Shown: positions 1-10,649 of the stretch, one piece after another
Numbering within the stretch: the stretch's first letter is position 1
Layout of the letters: every line of letters starts with the position of its first letter
Assembly: GCF_958298935.1 (NCBI RefSeq)
Contig: NC_084924.1
Span: 17,209,819-17,273,818 of the forward strand
Direction of reading: 5' to 3'
DNA from: Phragmites australis
Taxonomy: Eukaryota; Streptophyta; Magnoliopsida; Poales; Poaceae
Length of the DNA stretch: 64,000 bases
The notes under the pieces: model-generated
What the model was told of the DNA's origin: nothing
The model's input: only the letters and a program-made list of their open reading frames with translations
Databases searched by the model: none
Program-made: the position numbers and the translations under genes

Positions 1-129
1 CGGGCGTAACTTTTGCCTACGAAATCGGATTTGGACGTTCTACACGCCGTTGGAAAGCTAATTTCGAGCCCAATGTGAACAAAGCAACTCATCTTTGACC
101 TGTTGCCCTATTTGACCCCCAAATTCGAC

Positions 130-770
130 TGTTTAGACCCTCTTTCGCAGACCACCTCTCTCGCCTAGCCTTCAGCTTCGCCTCAAACATGCCGTCACCA
201 GGCTTTGGACGGAGTACCTCTGGAGCCGGGCAACGGCTAAGGGCCAAGGGGGTCATGGACCACCTCCATCGCCTAGCCTTTAGCTTCGCCTCCGACATAC
301 CGTCACCAGGCTCTGGACAGAGTACCTCCGGAGCTAGGCTGTGGCTAAGGGCCGAGGGGCTCACGGACAACCTCTACCGCCCAGCCTTCGGCTTCGGCTT
401 CGATACACCATCGCCAAGCAACATATGGAGTCGCAGACCACCTCTACCGCCTAGCCTTTGGCTTCGCCTTTGACATGCCATCGCCAGGCCTCGGATGGAG
501 TACCTTCGGAGCCAGGCTGTGGCTAAGGGCCGTGGGGGTCGCGGCCTACCTCTACTGCCTAGCATTTGGCTTCGCCTTCAACACGTCATTTCTGGGCTCC
601 GGACAAAGTACCTTAAGAGCCGGGCAGTGGCTAAGGGCCGAAGGGGTCGCGAACCACCTCTCCCTCCTAGCCTTCGGCTTCGCCTCCAACAACGCTGTCG
701 CCATGCTTTAAACAAATCACCTCCGAAGCCGAGCAGTAGCTGAGGACCCGAAGGGTCGAGGACCATCTCC
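130..770 (+). repeat. 108-bp GC-rich tandem repeats (family L)
   Basis: Units recur at about 163, 271, 379, 449, 557 and 665. The spacing is 108 bp except for one shortened 70-bp unit. Each unit carries a GCCTAGCCTTCGGCTTCGCC-like block, then a CAGGCTCCGGAC-like block, then GAGCCGGGCA and GGCTAAGGGCCGAGG. The same repeat occurs at 38760-39570 and 63330-63750. Because 108 is divisible by three, several frames stay open by chance and are not evidence of a protein. Confidence 0.9.
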
Positions 771-883
771 AGAGCTTGTCTCCAAAGGCTCCAAATGGAC
801 TTCGCTGGGTCAAAAATCTGGAACAAATTTGGAAGAAGGCCATACTAGTGCTGAGCCCAAGGAGTATGCAATAACCAGGAACC

Positions 884-1174
884 ATGAGGTCGCCACTACT
901 TCACCCGGCCCTCCTTAGTTACCCTACGTATCTACCACTACCAGATTCTCGAGGCCACCTCTCCCCCAGAAGGAAGGAAACCGGTGATGATCTATGCGAA
1001 GGTTCGGTACCTTGGTCATCTAAAGAACTAGCCATTGCCTACAAAGGGGACAAAGAAGCGGGGCTTGAAGGCACAAAGGCGCACACACATATGGTCACCC
1101 GTTTGAAAGATCCCCTTGCACTCCGATACCGAAAGAGACACGACCATCCCCGAAAATTCAAATTATATTATTAA
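884..1174 (+). other. Short open frame conserved between family L copies
   Basis: A 96-codon frame here matches an 80-codon frame at 39727-39969 in copy 2. They share the blocks RGHLSPRR, AIAYKGDKEA and LEGTKAH and both end in LYY before the stop. No domain is recognised. The frame lies where an autonomous element would have late pol or 3' non-coding sequence. Conservation without frameshift between two diverged copies is suggestive, but the DNA is similar anyway, so coding status is unproven. Confidence 0.25.
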
Positions 1175-2570
1175 ACAACTAGTACATCTAGAGGACACAT
1201 ACAAAAGTGACAGTACAGAGATTTCTACAAAGAAGATAGATCCTGATAGAGCAAAACAGGGTGAGAAAGAGTACAAGGTGACTAAGTCAAACCATTGACC
1301 CACAACAAGGCCATGGTCGACCGTGAGACATGAATGCCTCACGACTTCACCAAGAACTCCCTCCAAAAGACCGCCTTCACCTCCTATGGGTCCTGGCAGG
1401 GGCCACGCATGGGGCGACGTATGCACCTCATCTGTGGCCTGCTGCTACGGAAGTCGATACAGTAGCCGGCTCCCAAGCTGTCGGAGGATGAAGAAGAGTT
1501 TGAGGAGGTCACTAGCGGGGCCTTCTCTCTCGACTTCCCAGCCTCCTCCTTCACTATCAAAGTTTCCTTCATCTCCACAGATGCTTGCTTCTCCTCATTG
1601 CTCTCCCCTCGCAGGAGATCCCAGTCGACCTCCTCATCATCATCGGAGATATCGATAATCTTGACGGGCAGCCTCCCAAGCCAAGGGTCGGGCCAGAGCG
1701 GTAGGCAGCCACCTCCCCTGTGGAGATCGAAGCGGCGTGGCCACTGGCGCCTCCACTAATGATCAAAACGGTCTGGCTCGCGAAGAAGCCATTGAGATCA
1801 TCAACATCTCCGAAGAGGATAAGGAGGAAGATGATGCCATACTCAAGACAAGGTTAACTGCTCGCTCGTAGGGCTATGGAGAATCTAGCCGGGTGACCCC
1901 AGTTTTACACCCGGGCCAAGCAGCCACATAAGCTTGGATGATGAAGTGGAACTAATGCAGCGGTGTCCCCCATTGAATGCCTGAGGGGATCGTGACCATA
2001 CCCCGATCGTTTCGCGAACACATGGTAGCGTTCCACGATGAACATCTCTTTTTTCGTACGGATGTCCCGTCACATTGATAACCCAGACTCCTTTCAGTGC
2101 GTGATAGGGTCGTGGGCACAAGACCCTAAACGAACCCCGGCATTGTCCAGTCAAAGCGCGGCAGTGGCACGTCTCATCCTGCCAGGCTAACACGTGAGGT
2201 CCCTTGATCCTACACGTAATCTCTACTCTGGTGACCTCAAAAGGCAAGAAGAACTATTACCAAAGGAATCCGGATAGCCTGTATCGGCCTCAGCACGAAC
2301 CCCAGAGTACACCACCTCCATTGACGCCCCTCTAGCCTAGGGTCCCGACACCACGCATACCAGCTCCAACAAGCTTCGGAGCAGATGGCCACCACCAGTA
2401 CACCATCAGCCTTGGGCGTCGCCATTGACGCCCATGGTTCCCGATGAAAAAGCTTCTTAAGGACAGGGAATTGCCATCGGGCATCCTTGATACTATACCA
2501 AGCTAGGGTTGATTTTCCTCTACATCCTCTCCCCCCTCTGAAACATCGAGGCCCGAGAATGAGGGGGTAC

Positions 2571-3520
2571 TGTTGGGGAAAATAATCCATCCTGAGGATA
2601 ATGATTGAAGACAACTATCCAGGTACATCCAGAGCCTTGATCTCCTGACCCTCAGCTAAAGGCTCGACCTCCGAAGCCATCGGGCTCCTTCGTGCCACCA
2701 CTTTGTACCTATGAAGCCTTCCCTTGGCTTAACCAGCCCGGCCTCCCTAAGGCCCAGCCTCGCAAAACCCGGCCTCCTGAAGCCCGGCCCCCCGAAACCT
2801 CGATTTCCCGAAGCCTAGATCACCCGAAGCCTCGGCCTCTTGAAGCCCTGGCCTTCCGGAGTCCTGCCTCCCGAAGCCTTCACCTCTCGGAGCCATGCCT
2901 CCCGAGGCCCCCATCTCCAGCTGCTCGGGCTGACTTCCCGGAGGCTACAGGGTGAGTTATCAGGCCTCAGGAAAGATCTGCCGGAAGGGGAGCATCGGTC
3001 ATGCTTTGCCTACAAGGAAGTGACCGGCATTAAATGCCTAGGATGGTGGACTCTGCTCTGACACCCCGGTGTAATGGAGGCTATCCTAACACCCCTGACA
3101 GTGCGACGCCGAGCCGCAATTGGCGACTGGCTCGCCCCCTTCAGGGGGCAGGCACCACGATAGTTACTACGGTGGATATTTATCTCCAGGTAGGGTAGAA
3201 AGTAGTTATCCGGGATAAGACCCAGTAATTCGGTCAGATCCCAGATATTTGTATATTATGATAAACTTGTACGCCAAGCTACGCACGGCCCTATAAATAG
3301 GAGCCCTAGTCGCTTGGGCGAGAGGGACGAGTGGGAGGACAAAAAGACACAGAGGTGAAAAAACACCAAGTCACGCTGTGATACTCCCCCTAGATCAACC
3401 CATTTTTTTACCATCAATACATTCGTGGTGTTCCATCCTCTTAAACTTCATCTCCAAGCTTGAGTCTCCTACTTAGAAGAAACTCTTACCGTACTTGCTG
3501 GGGCAAGATGTGCTCCAACA
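2571..3520 (+). mobile_element. 3' LTR of family L copy 1
   Basis: The LTR begins TGTTGGGG directly after the purine tract GAGGGGGTAC and ends CTCCAACA, giving the expected TG...CA termini. It is about 950 bp long and aligns with 41112-41971 and 61432-62343. Shared landmarks are a CTATAAATAGG-type TATA box near 3290, ACTATCAATACATT-like sequence near 3410 and a GTACTTGCTGGGGCAAGA block near the end. The 5' partner lies outside the window. Confidence 0.88.
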
Positions 3521-3599
3521 ATGTCATTGTGTTTAATTTTTGAATCATAAAGTGTATATCTGTGTGTCCCTTTTCCCTTTATAAGCAAATTTTCTTCCT

Positions 3600-3979
3600 G
3601 GTTATGTAGCCAAGAACAAAATTTGCTTATGGGGGAAAAGGGTGACCTAGACAGTTTTTTTAACAACTCCATCCGTGACAATTAACACAGATGGATTTAA
3701 ACAAATACCCTCTATGTCTCTTACTATTCACAGATGGGTTTAAACAAATACCATATGTGACTCTTACTATTCACTGGCATTTTCAACAATATCTGTCTAT
3801 GATCCTTACTACGCATAAATGATTTTCCAGAAAATCTGTCTATGTGTAAGTCTATTGTAGACAGTTTTGAAACCAGCTACAACAAGATCGATATCACAGA
3901 CACTTTTGCAAAGGTAGAACCTATAACCGTGTGTGACATGGTTTAAAATCCATCTGTATTAAACCATTCTGAGGTAGTG
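3600..3979 (+). mobile_element. CACTA transposon terminus (right end)
   Basis: The segment ends in GGTAGTG at 3979, the reverse complement of a CACTACC terminus. The interior repeats ATCTGT(C)TATG and ACAGATGG-like motifs, as expected of CACTA subterminal repeats. The left end is not visible because family L copy 1 adjoins at 3520. A similar terminus lies at 46971. Assignment rests on termini and repeats only; no transposase is present here. Confidence 0.5.
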
Positions 3980-4049
3980 TTTATGACTTCTTAAAAGTTT
4001 GAAAAAAGGTAGTCCTTTTTCGCCTAAATGAGAAATAGAATGATTGAGT

Positions 4050-5120
4050 GCCACCATGCATCTAATTAGCCTTTGGACTTGTTTTTTTGCTAGGAGATCG
4101 CATATCCTCACTGGCCTTTATCTTCTCATGATTCGCCTCAATTGGACACCAAGAACTCAAGTAGTTTTTCTAAAGAAACTTCAAAGACACACTTCTCATG
4201 ATTTAACATTGTATGATGTTTCCAAAGAGCAAAGAGCATATCTTCTTTGATTTTACTTTTAATAACCACGTCATAAACATATGCTTCAAAATTTCTTCTG
4301 ACTTGATCATCAAAAGTAATCTAAACACACCATTGGAAAGTACCAACAACATTTTGTTTTAAGCCAAAGGGCATCTTTACATAGTAGTAGACTCTGAAAG
4401 GTGTCATGAAAGAGGTTTTCTCCTCATCTTCCTTACATGCTTATCTGATGATAACATGAGAACGCATCTAGGAAACTAAGAAACTCACATCTAGAAGTTG
4501 AGTCAACCAACTAATCGATCCTCGAAAGTGGAAAAGTATCCTTTGGGTAGGCCTTGTTCAAGTTGGTGAAGACCATGCACATCCTCCACTTGAAATTAGC
4601 TTTCTTCACTACGATGGGATTATCCAACAACTTGAGGTATGTAACTTCTCATATGATACCTGCCTTTAGAAGCTTGCTTATGTCTTCCTAAATGGCTTCT
4701 CAATGATCGTTAGTGAAACGATAGAGTTTTTGCTGAATGGGTTTTGAACTAGGCCAAATAGCTAGCTTGTGCTCAATCACCTCTCTGGGGACTCTGTATA
4801 TCGAATGGTTGATATGCAAACACATCCGTACTCTCTTGGAGAAAGGTGAAGAGTGCAAGTTCCTATTTAGGATATAGCGTGGAGCCTATCTGAATGCACT
4901 TGGATGGCTCCGCTAGATTTAACAGAACTATCTTGATGTCATCATTAGATTTCAGAGTTATCTTGATCCTAGAGTGCTTAGATTGCTTTTGTATGGAAAT
5001 AACATCATACAGTGGAAATTGTTCAACTAGCTCAAGGCTTTTCTTTACGTACTTCAGAGCCATATGCTTGTTTTTGTGTCCTATGATAACCCATTTGGCC
5101 CTGGCAACTTGATGCATTGG
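4050..5120 (-). pseudogene. Gypsy protease-RT junction and reverse transcriptase, broken
   Basis: On the minus strand an 84-codon stretch (4863-5117) ends in a block with CIQIGSTL, which in Tat-like pol lies just before RT. Below it, interrupted by stops, the translation gives recognisable RT wording: IEHKLAI, a KWRMCMVFTNLNKA block (the RT region usually written WRMCVDFTDLNKA) and FLDAFSCYHQI. Several frame changes are needed, so no product is expected. The region continues degenerating to about 4050. Confidence 0.72.
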
Positions 5121-5759
5121 TATGCATAATAAACGCTAGCTATGAACTTAACTAGGGTTGGTCGACCAAGAATGGCATTGTATGCGTCTCAAAGTCAGTT
5201 TTTCTTTTTTTAGAAGTTTTTGAATGTCCCAAACATAACGAGTAGTGAGACTTGGCTGATAGGTTTGACTGAAGAGCCCGGTGTTATCCCATGAAATGCA
5301 TGCTTCACCAGCTCAATATTTATTCTAGGCACTTGCGTTGCATCCAATGTACCTAGAACAAAATATTCAAAGAACTTACACCATCAACAAGAACTAAATT
5401 TACCTTGCAGTTGTTGATGGGCTCGACCATTATTGGATAATGACTAGGATGACTGACAAATCTTGGGGAGTTAGTGGATTAGAACATCCAACTACTTGAG
5501 GACCCTTGGTATGGAACATGTCATGGCACAAACTTCTTGCTTGTTGCACTTGTAACATCATTTTGAATCGTAGGTAGCAAATCATCTGAACATATGGTTG
5601 ACGGTTTGTTCACTATTCTAGAACAACATGTCTTCATCATCCTTGTCATTTTGTCGAGGTTTGGAATCGGAAGATCTATCCAAGGCCTTCACCTTCTTAT
5701 TCTACTCCACTTGTTTAAACATGGCATGGTAGGAACCCAAGTCAGGGGTATCCGATTTG

Positions 5760-6750
5760 TGGATGGGACACCACCTCTTGTTCGCATCATCTCATGATAA
5801 GGGTTTTTTAACCCTTGTCAGGAAACTGACAGGACTTAATGTCCTTGTCATGAGTCATGACCATGACATTTGGTGTCTCAACATTCTTTTTCTTTCTAGC
5901 CTTGTCATCCTTTTTCTTGAGATTGCGTTTCTCAGTCGGCGTGGAGGGCACCATCTCCCCTTTATCAAGGGAATGATTCCACTCAACTACTTTTGTGGCT
6001 GCAACACAGTGGTCAACTATCTCAAATAGCTCCTTCATGCTTTGAGGAGGTCGCATGACCTTGTCTTCGGTTTGTCTCCTATTCTGCACTCCTTGTTGGA
6101 TAGGTTGCATTACCAAAGAGGCAGTGATTTCAAGAACTGCACTCCTAATGTTACTGAATCTTTTGATGAGTTGCCACAAAGTTTCATTGTTCTCTTGCAA
6201 AGTCAGTGCAAATTGTGTCCCTTCTCAGGACATTCGTAGTCCCCTAAAAGTTAGCCAAGGATAGGTCACACATGTGTTCCCATTACTCGACTGATTCTAC
6301 AGGCAAATTATTCATCCATGAATGGGCAGACCCTTCAAGTGCCATGGGGATGTAATTAGTCATAACCTTCTCATCTCCACTGACCACTTGGATGGTTGTT
6401 ATGTAAATCTAAAGGAATTCTAATGGATTAGAACTTCCATCGCATTTTTCTGATGCTCTCGTTCAGAATCTACTCAGCCAGTGTACTGCTTGGAGGTCAG
6501 GTGTGAAAGCTTGACACATGGTAACTACTGTAGGGCTCCTCCAATAGCTGGGCTTATAAAACTGACCCATGGGAATTGAATTCACATAATTCCTAGAACT
6601 TGGTCTAGTTCTTCTAGTAGATCTATCTTGATTTCCAATCATATTGTGGTGTTCAATGCTCTCATGATGTAAATCTACTTCTAGGTAGCCTTTGGGAGGT
6701 GTTATCTGACATGTCCACTAGCTATGAGCGTGTGTCCTCTCGTACATTGG
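5760..6750 (-). pseudogene. Gypsy gag remnant
   Basis: The clearest piece is 130 codons at 5808-6200 (minus), beginning near ETLWQLIKRFSN. This matches the retrotransposon gag region where a few residues around E-T-L-x-x-x-I-x-R-F are conserved. It continues into a lysine-rich tail (KRNLKKKDDKARKKK). The upstream gag portion from 6200 to about 6750 is readable only in fragments. It lies between the PBS at about 7570 and the RT at about 4500, as expected for gag. Confidence 0.68.
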
Positions 6751-7559
6751 TCTAGCCTCTCAGCTGTAACTAGGGGAAACTGAATAGAGACTATCTCGAT
6801 GCTTGCTACTCCTCTGAGTAGTCGATTTTGCCAAAGCTAAGGCTTCTACTTGTTCATGTGCTTCAGTAACAATCACCGCGAGGTTCTCCAATCATCAAGC
6901 CCTTTCTTGAGTATGTAATCCTTGGCTAGGAGGGTTCAAGAGAATGGATTTTGCACCTTGTAGGTTTCATACCATACCAGAAGTTAATTGTTCTTCGTTG
7001 CATTGTCGACCCATCGAATCGAATATCAATCGATGAGGTGGCAGTGATTTCCATTGTGATTGTGGACTACAGAGGGGGTTATGATGTATTAAAAAACCCT
7101 TTGTAGGGAATCATCATCACCTTTTTGTGGTAGAATTCTCATGCCTAAGGATTTTGTTTACCTGGTCCCCTGAGGGACTAGCAAAAAGTACATTGAACTT
7201 ATAATGCTCCATGTCTTCTTTGTCAGTGGAAGCATCAAATTATAATAAGAGAGGATCCACCGCTAGAATGTCCCTCTCCGTATTGGAAATTACTTAGTAG
7301 TGAGAGCTATAGGAAGAAGAGGTCACACACATGGTCAGGTTTTCCAACTCACAAGCCATATGATTATGTGCATAATCATCTTGACCAGCACACAAAATGC
7401 GTGTCGATCAACAGTTGCCATTGAGATCAAGGAACCTCAGACAACTCGTCAGGCTTCACAAAGATGTTGGGTCCGAACTAGATGTAGAACCTTTCATCGA
7501 TGTATCCCATTGTTGGAAACTTGATATGCTAAGTTGCTGAAGATCAATGTTCTTATATC

Positions 7560-7577
7560 CCAAGGGACAACGCCAGT
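7560..7577 (-). other. Primer-binding site of the reverse Gypsy element
   Basis: Reverse-complementing this stretch gives TGGCGTTGTCCCTTGGG directly adjoining a TG...-type LTR edge. TGGCG at an LTR edge followed by gag resembles the tRNA-Asp-like PBS class of Tat Gypsy elements. The match beyond the first bases is imperfect. Confidence 0.45.
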
Positions 7578-8870
7578 TGTCAATGATTAGTAAATTCGAT
7601 ATGCAAATACTTATTTAAAAGTAGAGATACTTGGTAATCAATTTGTGTATCAAAGAAGAGACACGAGATTTTTATACTGGTCCAGGCCTTCTTTAGGATA
7701 ATAGCCCTATGTTATGTCTTGCCTTATTAATATCAGGAAAAAACAATTACAATAGGGGATGTGTCTACATCTAATCTTAAGGATATCAACGAATTCTCTC
7801 ATGTCATAGGTCCTGATTCCCTTTCTGATGTATTTGTCCATGATTTGTGAACCACCAATCTAACAAACTTATTAAAGAACTAGGGGATGCTTAGAGTAGA
7901 CGAATCACATGAAAACACAAGGGGGTTCAATATAGGGTTGGGCCTATAAGAGGATAATATTCATACGTCATGTTTGTCTTGTATTGATTGATCCTATTAC
8001 AAGGGAGTATATATCTAGCCTAGATGGATCTAAACATAGTCGGTGACTTCCTTGCTCGACTTCTGTTGACTTGTATTCGACTTGTCTGCTCTCTCCTCCG
8101 CAGGGCCCCTTGGCTCCATACATATAGGGATGTTGTATATGCTCTGAACTCCTCCTTCCTATTCTTGGAGATAAACATTCCTAGTTACAGGACACCTTTG
8201 ATACCTACAGGTAGTTTTCTTTCATCCAGTGATCCCCTTCCTAGAGATAAAGATATGCCCCGAGAACTAAAGGAAACACTGGGTTACTGGCTATGGTAAT
8301 TATCCATTATTCATCATCAAACCCCATCAGTACGTGAAATGAGGCTTTGACGGATCAAGTATATAGCCAGCAAAGATAAGCTTTTTATTCGACCATGTCA
8401 TCGAGTTGGACTCGGGTCCCCGATTAGGGCAGTTCACCTACTCAGGATTCGAAACACTTTTAAGTGCTTAAATGAGTCCTTAGGAAAGTGTTCCATTCGG
8501 GTAGATTATCTAGTTAGTCTATAAAAATCATCCCATCCTTGAAAAGGTACGAGGGAGATAAGACTCATCGTTGGCCAGGCTCACAAGTTGAGTTGTTGCA
8601 GTGAAGACTTTGTGTAGTGGTGAAAAGATTCCCCATCACGAGCATGGAAGAGTTGATGTACCATCTTTTCGACAGTACCCTATGCACCGCAAAATCCAGC
8701 AAATAAATGGGTGCACCCGTAACTGCCTCTTTGTCTATGCGAGCTAGCTAAAAAGACATAGCCTTGATGACCGCATGTCGCTTTGGTGTCTGTGGCTCAT
8801 AATGTGGTCACGCCAAGAATTAATGTTTGGGAGATTAAGCGATACATCTCTTAACCTATTGTTCTATATA
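7578..8870 (-). mobile_element. Probable 5' LTR and flank of the reverse Gypsy element
   Basis: Plus-strand sequence starts TGTCAATGATTAG next to the PBS. It contains a CACGAGATTTTTATACTGGT block near 7660, wording I recognise from LTRs and leaders of grass Tat elements. The outer end is not resolved; there is no second LTR to compare. A CTATATAAACACC motif near 8862 could be a promoter of a different element on the plus strand. Confidence 0.4.
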
Positions 8871-8889
8871 AACACCTCGGTTGCTAGAA

Positions 8890-9480
8890 CTTGGCTACAT
8901 CAAACTTGAACTTGATCATGCAACCTCCTCCTTCACCTGAATATACTCCTTCATCTCCTTAGTATTCTCCATCCTCCACCAAGCACTCACCCCTTACCCC
9001 ACCATCATCTCCAACTGAATCTAGTTTGGTGGTGGAGGTTATCGATGTCTTCTCTGATGAGGAGGCTGATGAGAAGGCGGGGACTTGTGGTGTCCTTCTT
9101 AAATATGGCAAGCCCCTGACGTCTCCAGTCCAAGATGAGGTGGACTAGGACCTTCTAGAGGTGGAAATAGAGGAGGAAGAAGTGGTGGCTAAGGTAGAGA
9201 AGAGGGAGGCATCTGGTAGCATCTCCATTAAAGACAACAAGATAACGGCTGCTTCATCCTCTCTGTCCTAGTGTTATTCCAGCGAGGATGGTCGGAGGGA
9301 GTAACCGGAGCAACAACACTGACGATGAGGGTGGAGAGCTAATGCTTCTACCAAACCCTATATCATCGGAGATGTCGATTGACACCAGCAAGTTCGGCAT
9401 GTGGTCTGTGTGTCCATGATCCTATCCTTTGATAAGGGCATGGCTCCCTCGGATATACACAAGGTAAATTTGTTCCTCAT
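8890..9480 (+). pseudogene. Degenerate proline- and acid-rich reading frame, unknown
   Basis: From ATG at 8918 the frame reads MQPPPSPEYTPSSP and then a stop. It continues as a Ser/Pro-rich and then Asp/Glu-rich stretch (VIDVFSDEEADEKAG, VEIEEEEVVAKVEK) with further stops. A TATA-like CTATATAAA lies about 55 bp upstream. No domain is recognised. It may be an accessory frame of a Gypsy element because similar Ser-rich and acidic wording occurs at 1460-1870. Function is unknown. Confidence 0.3.
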
Positions 9481-9536
9481 TATTCATATTTTCTTCATAA
9501 ATAATAGAATACTAGTAAGGTTTTGTGTTGTTTGTT

Positions 9537-10275
9537 GATTAGGAACCTTGAAGAAGCACCACAACCTCACATAGACATCATGACTCGAAGGCCAAGTCTA
9601 CTCGGAGTCAAAGTCGAGTCCTAGTTGAACTCTAAAGTGTACTAGGAGTCCCAGGACAACCGTTAGTAAAACGGGCATAACTCTCGCATACAAAGTCCGA
9701 TTGAGGCAATCTTAGACTTGCTGGAAAGCTTATGACAATACCATTCGAATGGATCTAGTGTTGACAAAAAATTACTTATAGTTTTGTTAGGGGTAATGAA
9801 ATAAGGTGCTACATCACTGTTTTGGGTTTTATTAGGTCTTGTAATCGTATCGAGATCAGAGTCCTAGTTGTATACGCCTCCATGGCTGCACAACTCTAGC
9901 TTGACCTCCTTATGTCCCCTATATATACACATAGTAGCCGTCATAGTTTAGGCTCAGGTTTTGCTTAGATTATTCTATTTTAGATAGTTTTGTAGTATAT
10001 CAATTTGTAAAGCCCTAACTCAAGTACTTCATTGGTTATTAGCAATATTCAGATTGCATCTACTAGTTCTTTCTTGTGTTCTCAATTTGCTTGCAGGAAA
10101 AGCCTTCTTGGCGAGGCCAACTACTTCTTGGCACGGTTGATAACCATAGAGTAGTGGTGTACTGGTTGCGATGGTTCTCGATCTGTTCTGGTCAGAGTCT
10201 TTGGATCATCAACGTCAAAGCTCCACCAAATTGACTTGTCATATTACCTTTTGGAAGATTGGGCACCCCATCCTC
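9537..10275 (+). mobile_element. LTR copy 1 of a second Gypsy family
   Basis: This stretch aligns along its length with 12855-13608 in the same orientation. Shared blocks include CGAAGGC(C/T)AAGTCTACTCGG, GTCTTGTAATCGT and GAGTCTTTGGATCATCAA. A TATATATACA box lies near 9930. The LTR edge is followed here by unrelated or truncated sequence rather than a clean PBS. Divergence from copy 2 is clearly visible, so it is old. Exact ends are uncertain. Confidence 0.65.
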
Positions 10276-10649
10276 ATCATCCATTCCATTAGCACCAGTG
10301 GTTGGAGAGAAACAACGAAGTCTCTCCTTCCTCTTACTGAGTTGGTGAAGCTTCATTGGTCGAAGACTCTCCTTCCTCTTCGTCGAGTAGATCTTTTTGG
10401 ACTTGCAATCCTCTTTCCCTTAGCTTATCTATAAAAGAGCTCAAAATATTGCTAAATAAAAGGTTCCTATTTCTACTACAATGCATGTGTATGATTGTGA
10501 ATCTTCTCATGAATGCGAGGAAAAAAATTAATCAAGTTTTAGCCTTTATTTCTTCCAAGTAGGTTAGGGAGATTTCAGAATGTTCGTCATGATCACCTTA
10601 GGTCAAACCCTGAGTAGAGAACGTCTTAGATCTCTAGCACTTCAGGGAC

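Larger units (their letters stand above)
1..3520 (+). mobile_element. Non-autonomous LTR retrotransposon, family L copy 1 (3' part)
   Basis: This is the 3' portion of a non-coding LTR retrotransposon that also occurs at 35192-41971 and 61432-63750. It holds 108-bp tandem repeats (about 130-770), a unique segment matching 39570-41110 in copy 2, a purine-rich tract ending in GAGGGGGTAC, and a 3' LTR. No gag, protease, integrase or reverse transcriptase can be read in any frame. It therefore resembles the large non-autonomous LTR elements of grasses, which depend on an autonomous partner. The segment from about 1460 to 1835 is absent from copy 2. The first 120 bases contain a motif seen in grass Gypsy LTRs (a TTGGAAAGCT-type core) and may belong to a different element. 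Confidence 0.8.
3990..8870 (-). mobile_element. Tat-like Gypsy retrotransposon remnant, reverse strand
   Basis: Read on the minus strand, descending coordinates give an LTR (starting beyond 7578), a primer-binding site, gag, and then protease/reverse transcriptase ending near 4050. That is the order of a Ty3/Gypsy element. The RNase H and integrase portion expected below 4 kb is missing, probably replaced by the CACTA terminus and family L. All coding parts have stops and frameshifts. Assignment to the Tat lineage is inferred from the gag and pol wording and from the PBS type. Confidence 0.7.

Noticed and set aside
130..770. Several overlapping frames with SPGFGRSTSGA-like peptides
   Set aside because: They arise from the 108-bp repeat, open in several frames on both strands; no evidence favours any.
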